DNA of 64,000 nt from Rosa chinensis. Taxonomy: Eukaryota > Streptophyta > Magnoliopsida > Rosales > Rosaceae. The position numbers and the translations under genes were made by a program. Below the pieces are notes generated by a model. It ran no database searches and was not told where the DNA came from. It worked only from the letters and a program-made list of their open reading frames with translations. The DNA is taken from contig NC_037088.1 of the NCBI RefSeq assembly GCF_002994745.2, positions 46,120,911-46,184,910 of the forward strand, in the 5' to 3' direction. This document shows, piece after piece, positions 16,849 through 27,258 of the stretch; position 1 is the first letter of the stretch; each line of letters opens with the position of its first letter.

Positions 16849-17808
16849 TTACTTGCCGACCACACCAGCTTGCTTTTTTAATCTGTGCAACTTATCGGAT
16901 ATCCGTCCATGTGCTGAACCAGGTTTCTTTCCATGTAGATTAGTAGTGTGGGAGCCAACTTTAGGCCCTTGCTTGGGGAGATCATCCAAGACTTGAACCA
17001 TCCTTTGCTTCTTGGTGTTCTCAATTTGCTCATAGCGCTCATGGAGTTTCCTTTTTGTGGCTTCGATTTTCGCTTGCGCTGCAACTTCATCATCCAAGCG
17101 CTGCATCTTTTCTTCATTGTTGTTTGAGGCCTTAATTGGCTTCACAGCTACAACTTCTTGTTTCTTGATCACTAGTTGTTCATTCTTGTTTTGTTTGCTA
17201 AGAACATCTGAAGAGGACTGTTTCGAATTTTGGGTAGCCAAATATTCACTTACCACGACTTTCCACCCATCAACAAGTGTTCGAGCAAGATCACGAATCT
17301 GCTTGGATCCATGCTTTTTGAGACCACTAACAACTTTACCAATTGCGGTTGCCTCAAGAGTCTCCACAGTCATAGTCATCATCTTTAGTCTCGTCAGAGA
17401 CTCGAGCATTGAAGGGTCATTAGCCTTTTCCTTATCACTGTTTTCAAAAATTTCCTTGATCCTCAAGACCTCTACATCAATATTTTGAGAAGCGTCATCA
17501 ATCGAAACACGATCGGCCTCATCACTTAGGTTGCTCTCTTTATTAACATCGGCCTCAAGTAGTCCTTCACAGCCATCGCTATCGGATCCACTTTTGCAAC
17601 CACCATGAGCTGATTCTTCATCATTGCCCAAACACTGAATACAAGACAATCGTGCAACTATTCTGTCCTTTTGTAAACTGAAGTCTTTTGGAAAATCTGA
17701 AGCGGCCACCTTGATGGCATGATCAATTATACTGAAAATATTCGTATCCTTCGCAGTTTCAAAGTAATTCCTCCAGTAATTCAGTGGCCGAGACTTGGTC
17801 CTCGCCAT
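16849..17808 (-). CDS. MED26/TFIIS N-terminal-domain protein, intronless
   Basis: Single 960-nt frame, 319 aa. The N-terminus (RPLNYWRNYFETA.. then IFSIIDHAIKVAASDFPKDF) matches the start of plant Mediator subunit 26-like proteins. Residues about 130-200 form the TFIIS N-terminal (LW) domain, with LESLTRLKMM, IGKVVSGLKKHGSKQIRDLA and LVDGWKVVVSEYL. The C-terminal third is a charged coiled-coil type segment (KLHERYEQIENTKKQR) ending in a basic tail. This domain binds the Pol II transcription machinery in the nucleus. The protein is shorter than typical plant MED26 proteins, and family members usually have several introns, so a retrocopy is possible. The ATG at 17806-17808 is the first in frame; a minus-strand TATATATA stands about 65 nt upstream. 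Divergent to the GGP gene (263 bp between start codons). Confidence 0.85.
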   Translation of the reverse strand: MARTKSRPLNYWRNYFETAKDTNIFSIIDHAIKVAASDFPKDFSLQKDRIVARLSCIQCLGNDEESAHGGCKSGSDSDGCEGLLEADVNKESNLSDEADRVSIDDASQNIDVEVLRIKEIFENSDKEKANDPSMLESLTRLKMMTMTVETLEATAIGKVVSGLKKHGSKQIRDLARTLVDGWKVVVSEYLATQNSKQSSSDVLSKQNKNEQLVIKKQEVVAVKPIKASNNNEEKMQRLDDEVAAQAKIEATKRKLHERYEQIENTKKQRMVQVLDDLPKQGPKVGSHTTNLHGKKPGSAHGRISDKLHRLKKQAGVVGK

Positions 17809-18071
17809 GGTCGAAAAACAGAGAAAAGGGAAATACGAGATGGGGTTAAGCAGTGGGTTAGGAGTGGAGAAATATATATAGAGATTAGGGATACCGATCT
17901 CAATAGGAAAAGAATTCCTTGTCTCAAGTGGAAATGATTGCCTTGTCTCAATAGGAAAAGAGAAAGCGTGGGCTTCAAGATAACCCTAAAGAAATCTACT
18001 TCTGCTATAAAATCCATTTAAGAAATTAAACTAATATCATACTTAAAAAAAGAAAAAGAAAATACAGAAAG
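17809..18071. promoter_or_regulatory. 263-bp divergent promoter between MED26-like and GGP genes
   Basis: Contains TATAAAA on plus (18006-18012), about 60 nt before the GGP start, and a TATATATA stretch (17871-17880) usable on minus. The 16-bp motif TCTCAATAGGAAAAGA occurs twice as a direct repeat (17898-17913 and 17946-17961), with the related CCTTGTCTCAA around 17917 and 17941. Shared or insulated control of the two genes is inference from spacing. Confidence 0.6.
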
Positions 18072-19391
18072 ATGCTGAAGATAAAGAAAGTTCCTACTGT
18101 GGTTTCTAATTACCAGAAAGATGAGGCGGAAGAGGGGCGCGGAGTTGGGGGTTGTGGCCGCAACTGCCTTAACAAATGTTGCATTCCAGGAGCAAAACTT
18201 CCATTGTATGCTTTCAAGAAGCAAAACAACTCACTTGGTGATGAGAAGCAAGAGGCTCCCATTGCTTTTCTTGATTCATTAGTTCTTGGAGAGTGGGAGG
18301 ATCGTATGAAGAAAGGCCTATTTCGATATGATGTCACTGCCTGCGAAACCAAGGTGATCCCGGGCCAGTTTGGCTTCATTGCGCAGCTCAATGAGGGCCG
18401 CCACCTTAAGAAGCGTCCAACCGAGTTTCGAGTTGACAAGGTCCTCCAACCTTTTGATGGCAACAAGTTCAACTTCACTAAAGTTGGCCAAGAAGAGGTT
18501 CTGTTCCAGTTTGAAGCGAGTGAAGATGGTGAAGTTCAGTTTCACCCTAACGCACCTATTGATGTTGAAAACTCTCCAAGCGTTGTTGCCATCAATGTCA
18601 GTCCAATTGAATATGGGCATGTGCTGTTGATTCCTCGTATTCTTGAGTCTTTGCCACAAAGAATTGATCGTGAGAGCTTCTTGCTTGCACTTCACATGGC
18701 GGCAGAAGCAGGGAGTCCTTACTTCCGATTGGGTTACAACAGCTTGGGTGCATTTGCCACCATCAATCACCTTCACTTCCAGGCTTACTACTTGGCCTTA
18801 ACCTTTCCCATTGAAAAGGCTCCTACCAAGAAAATAACCAGTTTGGATGTTGGGGTGAAGATCTCTGAGCTTCTGAGCTATCCTGTTAGAGGTCTAGTTT
18901 TTGAGGGTGGAAATACTCTGGAAGATTTGTCAAACTCTGTCTCTGATGCCTGTATTTGCCTTCAAGCGAACAACATTGCTTTCAATGTCCTCATATCCGA
19001 CTGCGGAAAGAGGGTCTTTCTCTTGCCACAGTGTTATGCTGAGAAACAAGCTCTTGGGGAAGTTAGGGCAGAGCTTCTGGATACTCAGGTGAATCCAGCT
19101 GTGTGGGAAATTAGTGGACATATGGTGTTAAAGAGGAAGAAGGACTATGATGAGGCATCTGATGAAAATGCTAGGAAGCTCCTTGCCGAGGTCTCTCTTT
19201 CTGAAGAGAGGTTCCAAGAGGTGAATGCTCTTATATTTGGAGCCATTGCTTGTGGTGGTGATGATGGGAATGCAAATTCACTTGACGATCCAGATGTGAA
19301 TCCTCGCTATCATGAAGAAGTCAGTGCCATTAACAAAAGCTCCCGTCATGGTATGGAGTCCCGGACCCAGGAATGCCTTGTTCTGCAGTAA
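18072..19391 (+). CDS. GGP: GDP-L-galactose phosphorylase, intronless (VTC2/VTC5 type)
   Basis: Single 1320-nt frame, 439 aa, close to the roughly 440 aa usual for the family. It catalyses phosphorolysis of GDP-L-galactose to L-galactose 1-phosphate, the committed and rate-controlling step of the Smirnoff-Wheeler ascorbate pathway (cytosol/nucleus). The N-terminus MLKIKKVPTVVSNYQ and a CGRNCLNKCC cysteine cluster (28-37) are typical. GLFRYDVTACETK (82-94), NEGRHLKKRPTEF (107-119) and SPSVVAINVSPIEYGH (168-183) are family blocks. The HIT-superfamily motif HLHFQ at 233-237 carries the nucleophilic histidine (His235). No stop, frameshift or missing key residue. Canonical plant VTC2 genes have several introns; this one has none, so it looks like a retrocopy that stayed functional or expressed. 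A TATA box 60 nt upstream implies a short leader. Confidence 0.95.
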   Translation: MLKIKKVPTVVSNYQKDEAEEGRGVGGCGRNCLNKCCIPGAKLPLYAFKKQNNSLGDEKQEAPIAFLDSLVLGEWEDRMKKGLFRYDVTACETKVIPGQFGFIAQLNEGRHLKKRPTEFRVDKVLQPFDGNKFNFTKVGQEEVLFQFEASEDGEVQFHPNAPIDVENSPSVVAINVSPIEYGHVLLIPRILESLPQRIDRESFLLALHMAAEAGSPYFRLGYNSLGAFATINHLHFQAYYLALTFPIEKAPTKKITSLDVGVKISELLSYPVRGLVFEGGNTLEDLSNSVSDACICLQANNIAFNVLISDCGKRVFLLPQCYAEKQALGEVRAELLDTQVNPAVWEISGHMVLKRKKDYDEASDENARKLLAEVSLSEERFQEVNALIFGAIACGGDDGNANSLDDPDVNPRYHEEVSAINKSSRHGMESRTQECLVLQ

Positions 19392-19830
19392 TGAGCAGAT
19401 TAGTGGTTTTGTTCCTGTGAATCTAGAATTGCAGTTTGCCATTTGGGTCTATGTCTGTACCTTATTGATGCTAACCGATGCCTAAAGAAGCAAAAATCAG
19501 CTCTACTTCTGCAGTTTGTATGTTCTGCATTACGAGTTTGATCTATTTGATTAGGGGGATTTATGCATGGCTACTGTCTTTCTTTTTTTGAATCGATTCA
19601 TCAAATGGTTGTCATTAACTCAAGTCAGGAAGGCCATTCATATCCCTCCGCCATCATGAAAGACATGCAAGAGGTTGTTGGTTACGTGGTACATAGGGTT
19701 AGACCCTCCAATTTACAAGCAGCGGTTACTTATTAAAATTAAGTCTATAATCTATATAAAACAAGAAACACAGTAAATAGACGCAGTTCAAAATAAATAA
19801 CATAAAACTACATTTTCTCTATGCCCTTTT
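19392..19830. other. 3' UTR of GGP and spacer
   Basis: Probable 3' UTR followed by spacer. No poly(A) tract immediately follows the coding region and no target duplication was recognised, so direct retrocopy hallmarks other than intron loss are not visible. Confidence 0.4.
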
Positions 19831-20930
19831 AAGCTAGGGCTAGGAGAGGCTTCTCTGAGTATAGCATACTCAACACCTCCTCTGTAGGTACCTTAAAGCT
19901 TCTTCGACTTTGGAGGATTTTTGTTTTTTGACCCCAACGGGTCTGCCACGCTTCTTCTTAGCAGTGGCTTGTTTAGGTTGGACTTGTGGGGTGTGCGGCA
20001 TCACTTCCTTAGGCATCATCCTCTTGGCACAATCATTCCGCTATTGAGATGTGCCTGTTGGTAAGTTATAATTTCAACATTGCAAATGTCATGAGTTCGA
20101 TTCTCACTGGCATATGGAAGGGTTGGGTGGGCTAATAGTTTTTTTTTTTTTTAATTAAAAAAAAAAAAAAACATTCCAGCTGGTGTTCCGACAAGTCCTA
20201 AGGACTTAGCAATAAACTTAACAGGGAATTCGGGGACCTTTACCTTCTTTGTCAAGGTAGAGTCCTGTACGTCTTCTCATTCTGCAAAGCATTTAGCAGA
20301 ACTTTGAGTTTCTTTGGGGAAGAGAAAGGGGAATTTGGCATCCCTCCTTTCAGAGGTTGCGGTGCTACCTCGACTGGAACCAAAGCTAGAGAATTGTTAC
20401 TACTTTCTGCCTGCAAGTCCGAGTACTTGAGTATACATGGCTTGCGTGTCTTGTTGCCATCTCTCGCACCAAAGAGGTTTTGAGCAATCGGAGACAAGAT
20501 GGGTGCTTGAACACCTTGAACCCAAAAAGCTCCATTTGTGAAACGTGCTCTAGCAAAACCTGCAAAAGGGTTAGCCAACTCCGACCTATTTCTCTATGTT
20601 ATTTCTAGTTTTTTCCTCTCTGGTGTGGTAGCCGAATGGCAGACCCCCTGTTCATGATAGATCAAGTTGTAGCTACAACATTTGCCAATTAGGTTTTAAA
20701 AAAAATATGAGATACATACCACCACACCAGGAGCTATTTTTTTTTTTTTCTCTTTCTCTAGGAGAAAAGGCTTCGAGATCTCATGAGCAACATGAACACA
20801 AATCTTACCAGTTGTATCAAACAGTTTCTGATCAATCTTCAGAAAATTTCCAACAATGGACGCTACATTTGTAATTGTGTTTTTAACCTCCAGAGTCGGG
20901 GGGATGTTCCCTAATGGTGAATGCATAATC
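19830..20930 (-). pseudogene. LINE ORF1/gag-like (DUF4283-type) relic
   Basis: Minus-strand coding remains in shifted frames. The 20926-20696 frame contains KNTITNVASIVGNFLKIDQ and DTTGKICVHVAHEISKPF, as in the DUF4283 nucleic-acid-binding protein that forms ORF1 of plant LINEs. The 20578-20252 frame is a proline/serine-rich linker. The end (about 20000-19880) has a basic AT-hook-like KKKRGRPVGVKK. A SINE interrupts it (20041-20171). About 122 bp (20787-20908) are near-identical (4 mismatches counted by eye) to 32028-32149, so both are relics of one family. Confidence 0.6.
20041..20171 (+). mobile_element. SINE insertion
   Basis: tRNA-derived look: A-box-like 'tgcctgttggtaagtt', B-box-like GAGTTCGATTCTC near 20092-20104, and an A-rich tail (20156-20171). 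Flanks carry CATTCC (20034-20039 and 20172-20177), a partial target duplication. It lies inside the LINE ORF1 relic. Confidence 0.6.
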
Positions 20931-21128
20931 TGTGTGGCATTCGGTAACCACCGACCTGGGCTGGGCCCCTTGTATCTCTAGGTTATTGCCTAGTAAATGT
21001 TTGGACCCATTGTTTTTGTTGTATGTGTACCCCTTGTGGGTTTGTTTGTACCTCTGTGGGTTAGTTGTCCGTTTTTAATGAAATTTCCCTTTAATAAAAA
21101 AAAATAAAATAATAATAATAAAAATATG
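20931..21128 (+). mobile_element. Possible plus-strand LINE 3' end
   Basis: Ends 'tttttaatgaaatttccctttaat' followed by an A-rich tail (21098-21124), the usual end of a plant LINE. No domain and no target duplication seen. Confidence 0.3.
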
Positions 21129-21231
21129 GTCCCGGACACTGAATTAACTAATTGTTCTTGCCCTAACAGATACGACACATCAGACAGTGACTAGGAAGTG
21201 GGAACTGTTTACCGCCTCTTATGAGAGAGAA

Positions 21232-21392
21232 ATTATTGCGTATGTCAGCCGTACCACGCGGCGTTGTGGTTGACCAATCAAAAGCTAGAAATTTTTTCCT
21301 CTTTTCTAAAACTATCCCTGCTTTTTAAAAGTAAAATACTTAAAATGTCCTTACGAAGCCGCAACGCCATGCGGTACGATTGACGCACTCAA
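21232..21392. mobile_element. Small inverted-repeat element (MITE candidate)
   Basis: Imperfect terminal inverted repeats of about 32 bp: left GCCGTACCACGCGGCGTTG (from about 21249), right CAACGCCATGCGGTACGATTG (about 21363-21383). No target duplication resolved. 21393-22040 after it holds nothing recognisable. Confidence 0.4.
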
Positions 21393-22115
21393 GAATCTTT
21401 CTTTATGAGATTTTTTGGGGCATTTCTTGACATGACATATATGACTTTAACACCACCTCTTCCCCGGACCCATCGGCCCAAATCCCAAATATTCCAATTC
21501 CATGTGCGTAATTAGTTTATCTTAACTATACACTGATTCTAGCTAGGTTAATTGATAATAACTTCACATTACAATATTCATCTGCTGACAGAGCCGTTTA
21601 CTAAACCCTAAATCATGAACAAGAAAGTAGATATCCTTTTGTTGTTGTTGTTTTTTTTTTTTTGGGGGGAGATAAGAAACATAGATATCCTTTTGTTTTG
21701 GGGGAGACCAATTAGAGAGTAAATCTCCATTTGTTTTGGTGGATGGTTAATTAGTACTAGAAACACACATGCTCTGTTGGATGGATGAAGGTACTCACCG
21801 ACTGAGGAGGTTTTCACACCAAAGTCGGGAAGAGGCACTTCAGTTTCGATCACTATCGACCACTTCTAGCTCTAAGCGCGCCTTCGCCTTAAACGCGTTC
21901 GTGTTTTGAATAATATTATTTAATCCTGCATCAACGACTTTGAGCAACTGTTTTGGTTGGTTTGGTTTCGTAGCTTAGTTTCTCTCTTGCTTTGATTGGC
22001 TCCCTGCTCTTATTTTATTCAACTTTCACTGGAACAACACCCCACAACTTTATAAAGCAGAAAGACGGGAGATGAGGCGGTGAGATAGATTAAGAAACGC
22101 ACAGAAGCAGCAGAA

Positions 22116-22382
22116 ATGGTGGTGAGGTTGCAGAACAACAATGGAGGAGACCAAACTGTCTGGGCCGAGACAGAGCCACATCTGGCGGGCCGCCAGAAGC
22201 CTATGCCGAAGAAGGAGGGCAGTGTGTTTCCGGCGAAGAGGAGGTTGGTGAAGACCATGGCTTTCACTAAAATTCTCCACTTCTTTGTCTCTCTTTGCTC
22301 TTCTGCTGGAGGAGGAACCGCCACACCCAAATCTCCAAATGGCAAGAAATCCAAGCAGATAGTCTCAGACCCTAAACCATGA
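22116..22382 (+). CDS. Small basic protein, 88 aa, unknown function
   Basis: Intact 88-codon frame. A TATA box (CTTTATAAAG, 22049-22058) precedes the ATG by about 60 nt, leaving a short leader. The protein has a polar N-terminus, a basic stretch (PKKEGSVFPAKRRLVKTM, residues about 31-48), a short hydrophobic run (FTKILHFFVSLCSS) and a lysine-rich tail. I do not recognise a named family; the KEGSVFPAKRRLVKTM block resembles short conserved plant proteins of unknown function. An overlapping minus-strand frame (22019-22417) is longer but has no promoter signals and mirrors this frame, so plus is preferred. Real gene status is moderately supported. Confidence 0.5.
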   Translation: MVVRLQNNNGGDQTVWAETEPHLAGRQKPMPKKEGSVFPAKRRLVKTMAFTKILHFFVSLCSSAGGGTATPKSPNGKKSKQIVSDPKP

Positions 22383-22734
22383 TCGATCACACAAAGGCAA
22401 TGCATCACCGGCAACAACTAACAAGTCCGGTCGATCCGGTGGAGCTAGCGCTCGTCGTCCGGACAGTCAGTCTATGATCATCCGGCCATCGTCTATTATG
22501 ATAGATATATTTTGTCTCTCTCTCTCTCTCACCATCACACATTCACACACACCATTTTCTTTAATTTTATCTGTCTTCATTTACCAGGATCCATCAGCCA
22601 TCAATATTATGTTACATATATATTATAGATCCGCTGTTGAATCTTAATGAATATGATCTTGAACCTTTTAATTTCTTCCTGATGCAACATATATTCTTGG
22701 ACTTCAAAATTATTATTGGTTCTGACCTTCCTTT

Positions 22735-22998
22735 AGAGCAAGTCCCTCAGTTGAGCTTGACTGGTCAAGACTATTCATTTTTTGCCTTGTATTTCCACTA
22801 TTGAGCTTGACCAGTCAGATACTGTTAACAAAATGTCACGACTAGTCAAGTTTTTAGTCAAGAACTCGATTAAAAACTTGACTAGTCGTGACATTTTGTG
22901 AACAGTATCTAACTGGTCAAGCTCAATAGTGGAAATACAAAACAAAAAAGTAGTGAATAGTCTTGACCGGTCAAGCTCAACAGGTGAACTTGCTTAGC
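22735..22998. mobile_element. Foldback MITE, about 260 bp
   Basis: The two halves are near-perfect inverted repeats over more than 100 bp each, with GAGCTTGACTGGTCAAGACT at the left and AGTCTTGACCGGTCAAGCTC at the right. The centre (22830-22895) is AACTTGACTAGTCGTGACAT against its complement. The whole unit could fold into one long hairpin. Target duplication is short or unclear (TA/TTA). Confidence 0.75.
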
Positions 22999-24748
22999 TA
23001 GCTAGCTTGATTAAGTTAAATAATGTGTTGGACGAGGAATTAATACATGTGCCCATGCATGATGATCCATTCATTGATTCATATATAGATTCATACATAG
23101 ACCCAATATTTTATAATTAGTATAGAAAAAGATCGAAGCGCTAACCTAGCAATAGGGATTGAAGAGCACAAATCATAATGAAGGAATATTGGAATCTCAT
23201 GCCAAACCCTAAAGAGCTGATCGATTAATTAAATTAAGTGGTCAACAAGATTACAACAAGGGTAAATGACAAATTGTTCACTAATTAAGGTGTGACTCAT
23301 GTCATTATCAGCTGATTCATTCATGGATGGACTTTTTTAATTACTACTTTGATTCCCTTAGGGCTTCGGGTTAATGGGTTATATTATCTGCGTGTTCAGG
23401 TGGTTGGTGTCCACTACCATTAATTAAAGCGTTTTGAACAAAAATGGCAAAAAGAAATATATTGACTGCATGCGCCTTGGAGGCACTAATTAGTAAGCAA
23501 ATGAAGACGATGAATAAAAAAATTTTATAGACGCACCTGGGAAGATTGTAGGCACCTAGCTTGTGTGATATAGAATAAAAAGTTACCATAATATAGTCTA
23601 AGATCCGGTCAGTTACTGGAGATAACTAGTACAGTACGTAGTACTAAGCCCAAAAAATTAGCACATGTAATGAATTTTTTATGTAGCAAAAAAATTAAAA
23701 GGAATCGAATATATATCTTACTCTGTTTAATCTAAATTTAGTTTCTCACACTCGTTCACCACTTTAACCAAATTAATCTAAAAAGTTGTCAAGACAAACA
23801 GGTGATACTTTCCCTGTTTTATTTTCTCAATCTTGTCAATTATATTTTTCATCCTTCGTTTTTTTTTTTGCGTAAAGATCATCTCAATTGATCATTAAGA
23901 GAATTCAAGTTAGAATGTATACGCTTCCATCGCTAAAGATAAAATAGAGCAAATAAGAAACATCATTAATGTACGTGGGATAGTAACACTTATTTGACAT
24001 CAAATCTCACTTATTCTAATCACGAGCTACAATATGACAAAGCACACATAGCGCAGGGACCGGGACGATATAATTGGACCATATAATAAATTAATACGAG
24101 TACGTAAAGATCTCTTGTCGCAGAAATAAAGTATACAAGCAAGGATAGCGGCTAATTGTGGTTTGGGCGGGTGTGCATACAAATGTATTGAACTCATACA
24201 TATGTATTGAACTCGGCAGCAATGTACAGTTTGCCCAAAAGGGAAGCCCAGTATCCATGGATTGGGTTTTTTTTTTTGAAAGGATCAATGGAATGAGATT
24301 AGCAAAAAGGAAAAATGAAAAGCCCAATTATGTAAACTGAAAATTAATAAAAAAACAAAGTCAAATGAAATTTTGAAAATAATGTAATTGAAGAGTGAGT
24401 GAGTGACCACCAAATCTATTCATGATTGGCATCTATTTGTCTTCTTTCATGTGAAATGATTCAACAAGAGGGCAAAGATCTAGAATTTAAACACAGTGAT
24501 TCTCTCTCTACCCAAATTTGAGCCTAGGACCCAAATAATGTCAGAGTCTTCTTCTTTGAGCAAGTATCGGCGGTAAGTCAACTTGAGGTAAGAAAGGGAG
24601 ATTAATGAAGGAGGTTGAGTGATAAAGTATAAGAGAAATCTGAGATTAATTGGTAAGAGAGAGATATAGGTTTTCTAAATTCTGAAGTGAATATCTTTGT
24701 AATCTTTGAAGATATTGTTCAGTTCATTAGTCAAGATTTATTATTGGA
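22999..24748. other. AT-rich spacer
   Basis: No gene, RNA or clear repeat recognised on either strand; frames are short and lack domains. Confidence 0.5.
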
Positions 24749-24765
24749 GTCATTTTCTTCATGTT

Positions 24766-26401
24766 TTTTTTTTTTTTTGAGAAGGGAAAGAAAATTACAA
24801 CTTAAAACCCCTACTACAACCAGAACTAAACTGATCAAAATTAAAAGCAGACAAAGTAGAGAACGGCAACTTTTTGGACCAAGTGAAAGGAGTAGATGAT
24901 TTATGACCCATATTTGTAACAGCATCAGCAACGAAGTTGACTTCCTTGGGAACTAGACCTGCAAATGGACCGGATTTTGATCCGGACCCGCTCCAGATCC
25001 GTGACTATTGGACGGGTTTGGATCGAACATTTTGATCCGTTGATCCGTTAATGATCCGAATCCGTCAACCCGTTTAATAAACGGATCGGATTTGGATTTA
25101 GGTCGATCCGATCCGTTAATGATCCGACCCGTTTTCGTAATAATAAAATATTATTTTTTATCAATATATTATTATTTTTTAAAAATATAAAATATAAAAT
25201 ATAAAATATTAAAGATTTCTAATATAAGTTTTTTGCAGAAATCGAAGAGGCAGTCTTCGTAAACGGTAAAACACTAAAACGGCATCAGTCCATCAACCAA
25301 GAAGAATCAATAAAGGCTTTGCATATTTAGTTTACCAAAAAGTTAGTAGAAGCATCAAGACTCATACCCATCTCCTCATCTCCTGAGTCCTGACATCTCT
25401 CAGAGAAAGAAGAATCCTGCCCATATCCTTCTACATACAATTGTTTAATCAAGGTCAACTTTCACTAACAAACTATTGATCTCGAAAGAAAGGTATATAT
25501 CTTTTTTACAGTTTCTTCAATTTTTTCATCAATAGACTACAAAAGATTGGCTTCCCTCTCGAAAACGGAAAAGTAAGTCTGATTAGTATTTGTTTGTGTT
25601 CAAGATTTGTTGCTAATTTTCTCATTGCACAGAGGTTTATTTTGTTAGGTTTCTTTTTGAAGGATCTGTTTCACACTTCCAAGAAGAAGAAATGCCAAGA
25701 TGAAATTAGGTCCCTTTGATCCAAAGATATGTAAGTGCATATATGTTTTTATTACGTTGTTGCTTTCCAGCTAATGTTTTACTATTGTTTGTTAGTTCAA
25801 TCAAAAGTGCAATAGTTGCTACGTACTGCAATGATAATTCTTTTTTTTTCTTCCCTTCTTTGCCTTGAACATTTTTTTCTTCGCCATAAAAACAAACTAA
25901 GTTTTTCTTTGTTTTTACAGGTTTTGATTCGTATTCAAATTGTGTGCAAAGTGTTAAGACTTAAGAGCTGATGAAATTGAAGCCAAAGTATTGCTTTGAA
26001 AGTATTTTGGTTACCTTAATTTATCGGTGTAAGGAATATTTTGATAATGTAATTTTACTTTTGGTGATACTCTTCATGTAGATCATGTTATTTTAATATT
26101 TTATTAATATCTTATGAGGTATCATGATATAAATTTAATATTACTATTTAAAATTTAAAAATATTTGAAATTATAAACGGATCGGATTAGCGGATCGGGT
26201 ATCCGTTAATCCAACGGATACGGGTTTGGATCGAGGTATCAATGATCCGCCGGGTTAATGGAGCGGGTTTGGATCGAATTTTTTTTTTAGTAAATGGATT
26301 TAGATTTAGGTCGATCTGATCCAAACCCGATCCATTTACAGGCCTATTGGGAACATAAGAGAAGGAAATAGTTTCGAAATTGCTAACCAGACTGAGGATG
26401 T
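24766..26401 (-). mobile_element. 5'-truncated LINE (RNase H end), split by a hAT element
   Basis: Poly(T) on plus (24764-24778) marks the tail of a minus-strand LINE. The 17-bp direct repeat GTCATTTTCTTCATGTT flanks it (24749-24765 and 26402-26418). Without the hAT insertion only about 235 bp are LINE. On minus they encode the C-terminus of the LINE RNase H domain (SYVPKEVNFVADAVTNMG). The hAT inserted within the codons for VPKEVN. Confidence 0.8.
24954..26346. mobile_element. hAT element (TAGACCTG family), 1393-bp copy
   Basis: Termini TAGACCTGCAAATGG and CCATTTACAGGCCTA are inverted repeats, with an 8-bp duplication TTGGGAAC (24946-24953 and 26347-26354). Subterminal regions repeat GATCCGTTAATGATCCG-type motifs. 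The central part (about 25240-26040) is absent from the shorter copy at 35407. It reads like untranslated exon/intron pieces with a possible splice acceptor near 25920, perhaps remains of the transposase transcription unit. No transposase frame. Confidence 0.9.
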
Positions 26402-26457
26402 GTCATTTTCTTCATGTTATCGTAAAATCCTTTACAAATTCCTATGCTTTAGTTTCA

Positions 26458-27258
26458 GAGTTTTTCTATTAGAACCTCCAAATTTACTCACTTGACCTCT
26501 ATGCTTTTTACACCTCTTATCAAATTTTCAAATACTAAATTTACTCACTAAACCTTACTAAACTTCCTCAAATAACCTCACTCATATAATTTGCAAACAA
26601 ATTATTATCTTTAAAATAAAAAATTTAGTCATTTCAAAGATTGAATCGCTTTATAAATATTAACTAAATATACATTTCTTAATCAAACTTGAGTTTCAAG
26701 AATTAATGTCTAATCAATAAGAAAATGTCATGAACTATTATGTTTTTTTCTTCTCTATTTTAGCTGTGCAAAAAAAAATATATCATTCGTTTTTTAATGT
26801 TTATTTTTTTTTCTGTATTTTTTGTACCACATGATTAATTATTTAAATATTTTTAGTTTTTAGTTTTTTTTTTTTTCAAATATGATGAATTGACTTAGAT
26901 TTAGGTCATAAATCATAAGAGGATTTATTTTGTTTTCCCTCACCAATATGCGTTCAACATATATATCATACATTTTTATGTCACATGATCTTAACCATAT
27001 TTTAAATTCTTATTAAATATATATGAATGCTTTAATGAGTATGTAGTGAAATTGGAAAATAAAAATACATAAGGAAAATAATAAGGAATACAATCTAATA
27101 TTATTGAATTGGAAAGTCTACATAAAATAAATATAATATTTTTTTGGTATAATTCTTGTCCTTAATAGTCATTTTATAGTAGGTTATATATGTCATTTAA
27201 TAATTCATAATAGAGTGAGGTCAAGTGAGTAGATTTAAAGGTCCCAATAGAAACTCTC
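26458..27258. mobile_element. MULE-type TIR element, 801 bp
   Basis: Inverted termini of about 45 bp (left GAGTTTTTCTATTAGAACCT, right end reading outward GAGAGTTTCTATTGGGACCT) are flanked by the 9-bp duplication TTAGTTTCA (26449-26457 and 27259-27267). A 9-bp duplication indicates the Mutator superfamily. Very AT-rich, no coding. Confidence 0.8.

Noticed and set aside
17719..17937. Plus-strand frame upstream of GGP as a candidate conserved uORF
   Set aside because: It starts inside the antisense MED26-like gene, ends before the TATA box and has no visible likeness to a regulatory GGP uORF.
22019..22417. 132-codon minus-strand frame
   Set aside because: Mirrors the 88-aa plus-strand frame, which has a TATA box and a more protein-like composition.
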